From assembly GCF_002102345.1 (NCBI RefSeq), contig NZ_LQPP01000041.1, positions 107,075-171,074 on the forward strand: a DNA stretch of 64,000 bases, written 5' to 3'. The notes below the pieces were generated by a model. The model saw only the letters and a list, made by a program, of their open reading frames with translations, had not been told where the DNA came from and made no database searches. Of this stretch, positions 58,349 through 64,000 are shown piece after piece. The stretch's first letter is position 1; each line of letters opens with the position of its first letter. The position numbers and the translations under genes are program-made. Origin of the DNA: Mycolicibacterium peregrinum (GTDB taxonomy: Bacteria; Actinomycetota; Actinomycetes; Mycobacteriales; Mycobacteriaceae).

Positions 58349-59206
58349 ATGCCCAGCGAAACGCCCCGCCTGTTGTTCGTTCACGCCCATCCGGACGACG
58401 AAACCCTCACCACCGGTGCCACGATCGCGCACTACGCAGCGCGCGGTGCCGACGTCCGGGTGGTCACGTGCACCCTCGGAGAGGAGGGGGAGGTCATCGG
58501 CGACCGCTATGCCCGGTTGGCCGTCGACCACGCCGATCAACTCGGCGGATACCGCATCAGCGAGCTGACCGAGGCCCTGAGCGCGCTCGGCATCGGAGCA
58601 CCGCATTTCCTGGGTGGCCCCGGCCGATGGCGGGACTCGGGCATGGAGGGTTCACCGGCGCGCAAGCAACAGCGCTTCATCGACGCCGATTTCGACGAGG
58701 CCGTGGGTGAACTGGTGCGCATCGTCGAGGAGCTGCGACCGCACGTCGTCGTCACCTACGACCCCGACGGCGGATATGGGCACCCCGACCACAAACAAGC
58801 CCACCGCGTCACCACCGCGGCCGTCGCGGCCGCCGGATGGGCCGTGCCCAAGTTCTATTGGACTGTCATGGCGAGCAGCGCAATGCGGACCGGTCTCCAG
58901 AGCCTGCGGGACGTGCCGACGGAGTGGATCCGGATCGACGTCGGGGATGTTCCCTTCGGGTACGCCGACGACCGGGTCGACGCCGTCATCGACGCCACCG
59001 CCCAGTTGCCCGCCAAGGTCGCCGCGATGCGCGCGCACGCCACCCAGGTCACCGTCGCGGCCGACGGCGGCGCCTTCGCGCTGTCCAACAACCTCGCCCT
59101 GCCACTGCTCGGGGAGGAGCACTACGTGCTCGTTTCGGGCGACGCGGGAGAGCGCGATGCACGCGGGTGGGAAACCGACCTGCTGACCGGACTGAATCTG
59201 CAATAG
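58349..59206 (+). CDS. mshB: GlcNAc-Ins deacetylase of mycothiol synthesis
   Basis: 285 residues from the ATG at 58349; the frame is open to 58274. LmbE-type zinc enzyme that removes acetate from 1-O-(2-acetamido-glucopyranosyl)-inositol, the second step of mycothiol biosynthesis. The zinc site is HAHPDDE (His14, Asp17) with the third ligand in GYGHPDH; Asp16 is the general base. The whole length reads like M. tuberculosis MshB (Rv1170), with GRWRDSGM and VVVTYDPDGGYGHPDH conserved. Mycothiol protects against oxidants and electrophiles in the cytosol. Confidence 0.94.
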   Translation: MPSETPRLLFVHAHPDDETLTTGATIAHYAARGADVRVVTCTLGEEGEVIGDRYARLAVDHADQLGGYRISELTEALSALGIGAPHFLGGPGRWRDSGMEGSPARKQQRFIDADFDEAVGELVRIVEELRPHVVVTYDPDGGYGHPDHKQAHRVTTAAVAAAGWAVPKFYWTVMASSAMRTGLQSLRDVPTEWIRIDVGDVPFGYADDRVDAVIDATAQLPAKVAAMRAHATQVTVAADGGAFALSNNLALPLLGEEHYVLVSGDAGERDARGWETDLLTGLNLQ

Positions 59207-59257
59207 CCGAAACCGGACGAGGTAAGCTCGCCACTCAGAAGCGTCGAAGGGACATTC

Positions 59258-59365
59258 ATGGACCCCGATCTGGATCCGAATCTGCAGCACTGGCAGGACC
59301 GTTTTGACAACTACGAGTGGGTAGTGGGCTCGATGGTCGGTCTGCTCGACAGCATTCCCACCTGA
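59258..59365 (+). CDS. Small ORF (35 aa) between mshB and the Rv1171-like gene
   Basis: An ATG at 59258 with a GAAGGGAC site opens 35 residues (MDPDLDPNLQHWQDRFDNYE, then WVVGSMVGLLDSIPT). The stop lies 17 bases before the GTG chosen for the Rv1171-like protein. The composition is acceptable for a real peptide, and it may act as a leader that couples translation of the next gene. No homology recognised, so it may also be chance. Confidence 0.4.
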   Translation: MDPDLDPNLQHWQDRFDNYEWVVGSMVGLLDSIPT

Positions 59366-59382
59366 CCTCGCCCTCCGACCTT

Positions 59383-59739
59383 GTGCTGGGCCGTATCGTC
59401 CTGGCACTGCTCGCGGTTGACGGCATCATCTCCGCCGTCGTAGGCGCACTTCTGCTGCCTACATATATTGGACCGATCCCGTTCCCAGTGAGCGCGCTGG
59501 CGGCCGGAGCGGTCAACACCGCGCTCGTATGGGCAGCCATGTACTGGACCGACTCCATGCGGTTGGCGGCGCTACCGCTGTGGACCTGGCTGGCCGCCGT
59601 CGTCGCGATGACCTTCGGCGGACCCGGTGGCGACATCATCTTCGCCGGCCCAGGACTGATGGCCTACGGCTCGCTGATATTCATCGCCGCCGGTGCGCTA
59701 CCACCGGTGGCGATGCTGCGACGTCGTCACCGCCGCTGA
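59383..59739 (+). CDS. Four-helix membrane protein, Rv1171-like
   Basis: 118 residues from the GTG at 59383; a GTG at 59317 would overlap the small ORF and add 22 residues without a hydrophobic character. Four membrane helices are predicted: GRIVLALLAVDGIISAVVGA, VSALAAGAVNTALVWAAMYW, ALPLWTWLAAVVAMTFGG and YGSLIFIAAGALPPVA. It corresponds by position, between mshB and the pre-fbiC gene, to Rv1171. No function known. Confidence 0.7.
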   Translation: MLGRIVLALLAVDGIISAVVGALLLPTYIGPIPFPVSALAAGAVNTALVWAAMYWTDSMRLAALPLWTWLAAVVAMTFGGPGGDIIFAGPGLMAYGSLIFIAAGALPPVAMLRRRHRR

Positions 59740-59740
59740 C

Positions 59741-61111
59741 CTACTTCTTGCTGTCCTTCTTCGAATTGCCGCTGTCGCCGGAGTTCTTGGACTGCTTGGC
59801 ATCCTTGGACTTTGCGGCCTTGGGTGACGCCGTCTTATCCGTCTTGTCCGTCTTGGTCTTCGGCTTCGGCGCCAGGTTCTTCGCGGCGGCCTTCACCGCG
59901 GCACGTGCGTCGTCGCCGGCCTTCGTCGCGTCCGTTGTGGCCTTGTCGACCGCTGCGCGGACGCCTTGTCGCACCGAACCGGCCGCCGGCTTGTCGGCCG
60001 AGACCTGGTCGGTGCCGGTCTTGACGGCTTCTTCTGTGTCAGCGTCGGTGACAGCCGTGTCGGCAACGGTGTTTTGCAGCGACTGACGGACCGAGCGCGG
60101 GACCACGCCGATCTCGTCGGCGACCTGCTTGAACTGCTGGCCGACGTTGCCCGCAGCGTCCTTGACGGTCTCGTTCAGGCCGGTCGCGAGGTTCTCCGAA
60201 GCGTCCTCGATGTTCTCGATGGTGCCTTCGATGGCCTGGTCGACCGAGCTTCCGGCAACTTCTGCGACCGGCGTCTTCTCGGTCGCCGCTGCTTGCTCTT
60301 CGAGCCGGTCGGCGAGGCTCGCGAGTCCGGTCCCCTCGGTCAGTGACTTGACTGCCGTGGCGAAGTCTTCGCGGGCCTTGGTGATCGCATCGGTGAGGTG
60401 GGTGAGCGGGTTCTGGACGGCGCCTTCGAGGGCTGCTGTCGGTGCGGCGAGCGTGCTGGCCAGGAACGGTCCCTGCAGCGGGGGACGCGGCGGCAGGGGG
60501 ATCGGCGGCAGCGGGATGAACGTGCCGACGACATCAATACCCAGCCATGCGACAGCGAGGACGGCATCGACGCCGAAGTCGGCGAGGTTCTGGATGATGC
60601 CGCCGTCACCGCGCAACCAGTCGGTGAAGTTGTAGACGCCGCTGGCGACGAGGGATTGGCCGAAGTTGTAGGCGTCCATGAGCAGGCCGCCGGCCCATCC
60701 GCCGACCCACGGAATCCATCCGAGTGCATATGCGCCGACTTCGAATCCCCACTGCACCCAGGGCTCGACCGCGCCATAGACCTGGTCGATCGTGTTGGCC
60801 AAGTTGGGTGCGATCGCGATCGCGGTCGGCGCCGCGGTGACATTGCCGCTCGCCGCGGCGGCCGGGGTCGCGCCAAAGGCTGGAGCCGAGCTCGTCTGAC
60901 CCGAGAGATTCGGCGCCACCGCGGCGGTCATCCGGCTCGCCGCGGCGAGCAGATCGATCATCGCCTGCGTCAGCTGCGGCTGAGTCGATGTCGGGTGTGC
61001 AGGAACTGCGATGTCGGCGGGGGCTGCCTGGACCGGGGCGAGCGCGATGGCCGTGGCGGTGGCTGCGGCGGCTCCCGCTACGAGATACGAACGAACACTT
61101 GTGGACATCAC
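59741..61111 (-). CDS. Exported mycobacterial repeat protein, paralogue D
   Basis: 456 residues. The start is ATG at 61111 or 61108, after GAGGGAG. The leader TSVRSYLVAGAAAATATAIA is of the same kind as paralogues B and C. A hydrophobic stretch near residue 115 (WVQWGFEVGAYALGWIPWVG, then GWAGGLLMDAYNFGQSLV) is found in other secreted mycobacterial proteins; the last 180 residues are coiled-coil-like, rich in Ala/Asp/Lys, with SVRQGVRAAVDKATTDATKA and a KDSKK end. It occupies the place and strand of PE12 (Rv1172c). Function unknown. Confidence 0.72.
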   Translation of the reverse strand: MMSTSVRSYLVAGAAAATATAIALAPVQAAPADIAVPAHPTSTQPQLTQAMIDLLAAASRMTAAVAPNLSGQTSSAPAFGATPAAAASGNVTAAPTAIAIAPNLANTIDQVYGAVEPWVQWGFEVGAYALGWIPWVGGWAGGLLMDAYNFGQSLVASGVYNFTDWLRGDGGIIQNLADFGVDAVLAVAWLGIDVVGTFIPLPPIPLPPRPPLQGPFLASTLAAPTAALEGAVQNPLTHLTDAITKAREDFATAVKSLTEGTGLASLADRLEEQAAATEKTPVAEVAGSSVDQAIEGTIENIEDASENLATGLNETVKDAAGNVGQQFKQVADEIGVVPRSVRQSLQNTVADTAVTDADTEEAVKTGTDQVSADKPAAGSVRQGVRAAVDKATTDATKAGDDARAAVKAAAKNLAPKPKTKTDKTDKTASPKAAKSKDAKQSKNSGDSGNSKKDSKK

Positions 61112-61310
61112 GACTCCCTCGGTATCCCCTTCCCGACGGAAATAACTTACGCGGTCGGCAACCCGTTCGTCGCACCTTTAAGTTGTGTGTCCAGTAAGGG
61201 CCCCGCATTGCAGTGGCTTGCACGGTCTACTGTGGCCGGTATGCCGGGCGCATTGGTTTCAGAATGTGAGACGCGTGGATGATCGTGCACAACGACGGGG
61301 TTACACGGAA

Positions 61311-63902
61311 GTGGCTCTGAACCCCCAGCACGGCGCCGATCTGCCCACCCCGGCCGTCCCACCGAAGCCTGCTGCGCCCAGCGCGCCGCCCACTTCGGCA
61401 GCTCTGCGCCGGGTGTTGCGCCGGGCCCGCGACGGCGTGACCCTCAACGTCGACGAGGCCGCGATCGCCATGACCGCCCGCGGCGAGGATCTGGCCGATC
61501 TGTGTGCCAGCGCCGCCCGGGTGCGCGATGCGGGCCTGGAATCGGCGGGCCGGCGTGGCGCCAACGGCCGGCTTCCGGTCAGTTATTCGCGCAAGGTCTT
61601 CATCCCCGTCACGCATCTGTGCCGCGACACCTGCCACTACTGCACCTTCGTGACCGTGCCCGGCAAGCTGCGCGCCCAGGGCATGGGCATGTACATGGAG
61701 CCCGACGAGATTCTCGACGTCGCCCGCCGGGGTGCCGAGCTGGGCTGCAAGGAGGCGTTGTTCACCTTGGGTGACCGGCCCGAGGAACGTTGGGACGAGG
61801 CCCGGCAGTGGCTCGACGAGCGCGGTTACGACTCCACGCTGGACTACGTGCGGGCCATGGCCATCCGCGTCCTCGAGGAGACCGGCCTGCTGCCGCATCT
61901 GAATCCGGGCGTGATGAGCTGGTCCGAGCTGTCTCGGCTGAAGCCCGTCGCACCGTCGATGGGCATGATGCTGGAGACCACCTCCCGGCGCCTGTTCGAG
62001 GTCAAAGGCGAGGCGCATTACGGCAGTCCCGACAAGGATCCAGCGGTGCGGCTGCGCACCCTGGACGACGCCGGCCGGCTGTCCATCCCGTTCACCACCG
62101 GCCTGCTGGTCGGGATCGGCGAGACCCTGACCGAACGTGCCGAGACGATGCACGCAATCCGCAAGTCCCACAAGGAGTTCGGACACGTTCAAGAAGTGAT
62201 CGTGCAGAACTTCCGGGCCAAGGACCACACCGCCATGGCATCGACGCCCGATGCCGGGATCGACGACTTCATCGCGACGATCGCGGTGACGCGCTTGGTG
62301 CTGGGGCCGAAGATGCGTATCCAGGCGCCGCCGAATCTGGTGTCGCGCGACGAATGCCTGGCGCTCATCGGCGCCGGCGTCGACGACTGGGGCGGCGTAT
62401 CACCGTTGACCCCCGATCACGTCAACCCCGAACGTCCCTGGCCGGCGCTGGACGATCTGGCCGACGTCACCGCCGAGGCCGGCTACGACCTGGTGCAGCG
62501 CCTCACCGCCCAACCGCAGTACGTACAGGCCGGTGCGGCCTGGATCGATCCGCGGGTGCGTGGGCATGTCGATGCGCTGGCCGATCCCGACACCGGGTTC
62601 GCCCTCGACGTCAACCCGGTCGGGCGGCCGTGGCAGGAACCCGACGAAGCATCAGAATCGTTGGGCCGCACTGATCTGCACTCCGCGATCGACTCCGAAG
62701 GCAGGCTCACCGAGACCCGAAGCGACCTCGACAGCGCGTTCGGCGACTGGGAGTCGATCCGCGCCAAGGTGCACGAACTGGCCGCCCGCGCGCCCGAACG
62801 CGTCGACACCGACGTGCTGGCCGCGTTGCGTTCCGCCGAACGCAATCCGGGCGGCTGCAGCGACGACGAGTACCTCGCGCTGGCCACCGCGGATGGTCCG
62901 GCGCTGGATGCTGTTGCGGCCCTGGCGGATTCGCTGCGCCGCGATGTCGTCGGCGACGACGTCACCTACGTCGTCAACCGCAACATCAACTTCACCAACA
63001 TCTGCTACACCGGCTGCCGGTTCTGCGCCTTTGCGCAGCGCAAGGGCGACGCCGACGCCTATTCCCTGTCCACCGCCGAGGTGGCCGACCGGGCCTGGGA
63101 GGCGCACGTCGCCGGTGCGACCGAAGTCTGCATGCAGGGCGGCATCGACCCCGAGCTTCCCGTCACCGGTTACGCCGACCTGGTGCGGGCCGTCAAGGCC
63201 CGCGTGCCCTCGATGCACGTGCACGCGTTCTCGCCCATGGAGATCGCCAACGGCGTCACCCGCAGCGGGTTGTCCGTGCGGGAATGGCTGACGTCGCTGC
63301 GCGAGGCCGGGCTTGGATCGATCCCCGGCACAGCCGCCGAGATTCTCGACGACGAGGTGCGTTGGGTCCTCACCAAGGGCAAGCTGCCGGCCTCGGAGTG
63401 GATCAACGTGGTGACGACCGCGCACGAGGTGGGTCTGCGCTCGTCGTCGACGATGATGTACGGCCACGTCGACACGCCCAAGCACTGGGTGGGCCACCTC
63501 AACGTGCTCCGCGGCATCCAGGACCAGACCGGCGGCTTCACCGAGTTCGTGCCGCTGCCGTTCGTGCATCAGTCCTCGCCGCTGTACCTGGCCGGCGGTT
63601 CGCGCCCCGGGCCGACGCACCGCGACAACCGGGCGGTGCACGCACTGGCCCGCATCATGCTGCACGGCCGGATCCCGTCGATCCAGACTTCGTGGGTCAA
63701 ACTCGGTGTCGAACGCACACAGGTGATGCTGCGCGGCGGTGCCAACGATCTCGGCGGCACGTTGATGGAGGAGACCATCTCCCGGATGGCCGGTTCCGAG
63801 AACGGATCGGCCAAAACTGTGGCCGAGCTCGTCGCGATCGCCGAGGGCATCGGCCGCCCGGCCCGTCAACGCACCACGGATTACTCGCCGCTGGCTGCCT
63901 GA
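61311..63902 (+). CDS. fbiC: 7,8-didemethyl-8-hydroxy-5-deazariboflavin (FO) synthase, fused CofG-CofH
   Basis: 863 residues, a fusion of two radical-SAM enzymes that make the F420 chromophore from tyrosine and a pyrimidine intermediate. The CofG-like half has Cys104-x3-Cys108-x2-Cys111 (CRDTCHYC); the CofH-like half has Cys565, Cys569 and Cys572 (CYTGCRFC). The sequence tracks M. tuberculosis FbiC (Rv1173, 856 residues) almost throughout, differing mainly in the Pro/Ala-rich first 30 residues. GTG at 61311 is chosen; an in-frame GTG at 61275 is possible. F420 made here serves enzymes such as the Rv1155-type protein at 19111. Confidence 0.95.
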   Translation: MALNPQHGADLPTPAVPPKPAAPSAPPTSAALRRVLRRARDGVTLNVDEAAIAMTARGEDLADLCASAARVRDAGLESAGRRGANGRLPVSYSRKVFIPVTHLCRDTCHYCTFVTVPGKLRAQGMGMYMEPDEILDVARRGAELGCKEALFTLGDRPEERWDEARQWLDERGYDSTLDYVRAMAIRVLEETGLLPHLNPGVMSWSELSRLKPVAPSMGMMLETTSRRLFEVKGEAHYGSPDKDPAVRLRTLDDAGRLSIPFTTGLLVGIGETLTERAETMHAIRKSHKEFGHVQEVIVQNFRAKDHTAMASTPDAGIDDFIATIAVTRLVLGPKMRIQAPPNLVSRDECLALIGAGVDDWGGVSPLTPDHVNPERPWPALDDLADVTAEAGYDLVQRLTAQPQYVQAGAAWIDPRVRGHVDALADPDTGFALDVNPVGRPWQEPDEASESLGRTDLHSAIDSEGRLTETRSDLDSAFGDWESIRAKVHELAARAPERVDTDVLAALRSAERNPGGCSDDEYLALATADGPALDAVAALADSLRRDVVGDDVTYVVNRNINFTNICYTGCRFCAFAQRKGDADAYSLSTAEVADRAWEAHVAGATEVCMQGGIDPELPVTGYADLVRAVKARVPSMHVHAFSPMEIANGVTRSGLSVREWLTSLREAGLGSIPGTAAEILDDEVRWVLTKGKLPASEWINVVTTAHEVGLRSSSTMMYGHVDTPKHWVGHLNVLRGIQDQTGGFTEFVPLPFVHQSSPLYLAGGSRPGPTHRDNRAVHALARIMLHGRIPSIQTSWVKLGVERTQVMLRGGANDLGGTLMEETISRMAGSENGSAKTVAELVAIAEGIGRPARQRTTDYSPLAA

Positions 63903-63940
63903 CCGGCGGCCTACGCGGCACCCCGAGCATTGCTCCTATG

Positions 63941-64000
63941 TCAAGCGGCGGCGGGTTGGGGGTCGTTGAGGCGTGCTTGTTCGTCGGTATGGAGTCGGCG
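63941..64000 (-). CDS. C-terminal 19 residues of an unidentified minus-strand gene (partial)
   Basis: The frame from the window edge reads RRLHTDEQARLNDPQPAAA and ends with TGA at 63941-63943. Such endings are seen in some actinobacterial transposases, but 19 residues cannot prove it. It is convergent with fbiC, 38 bp away, and no terminator hairpin is visible in between. Confidence 0.35.
   Translation of the reverse strand, partial: RRLHTDEQARLNDPQPAAA

Overview
The window reads as a chromosome segment of a fast-growing mycobacterium (Mycolicibacterium type). It is GC-rich, and its gene order follows the M. tuberculosis Rv1142c-Rv1173 neighbourhood: echA/mcr/SDR, mmpL13, sirtuin, GntR, Omt, Rv1155, Rv1156, Rv1157c/Rv1158c, pimE, phhB, mutT2, narGHJI, typA, lpqW, mshB, Rv1171, fbiC. 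Rv names are from memory of that genome and gene calls rest on motifs read here; no database search was run.

Layout. 1-6.3 kb: an SDR tail, a CAAX-type protease, an MFS exporter, then fatty acyl-CoA genes (crotonase, mcr racemase, SDR) and a nitronate monooxygenase. 6.3-11 kb: DoxX protein, an intact MmpL13-type RND transporter with its TetR regulator and an operator-like palindrome over its promoter, and a methyltransferase. 11-19.6 kb: sirtuin, GntR, PucR regulator divergent from an EthA/MymA-type Baeyer-Villiger monooxygenase, two paralogous Omt methyltransferases, isomerase, esterase, Rv1155. 19.6-29 kb: block absent between Rv1155 and Rv1156 in M. tuberculosis, with an acyltransferase, an MFS pump, and two solute:sodium symporter units behind a LytS/LytTR two-component system. 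29.2-32.1 kb: a short prophage remnant bounded by a perfect 20-bp direct repeat, inserted in the 5' end of the Rv1156-like gene and carrying a membrane-anchored HNH nuclease with three zinc ribbons. 32-37 kb: secreted Ala/Pro-rich proteins, pimE, phhB, mutT2. 37-45 kb: translationally coupled narK-narGHJI. 45-47.5 kb: a DosR-box-preceded tgs1 with a flavin/F420 split-barrel gene, and two small Cys-rich proteins. 47.5-64 kb: typA, lpqW, ClC channel, mshB, Rv1171, fbiC, interspersed with four paralogous secreted proteins, three of which lie where M. tuberculosis has PE/PPE genes.

Functional threads: anaerobic or hypoxic physiology (nitrate reductase, nitrate/nitrite carrier, DosR-linked triacylglycerol synthase), cell envelope lipids (PimE, LpqW, MmpL13), redox cofactors (FbiC for F420, an F420-binding Rv1155 protein, MshB for mycothiol), and acetate/pyruvate-type carbon uptake. 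Intergenic space is rich in long, often perfect hairpins, some working as terminators between convergent genes and others of unknown role.
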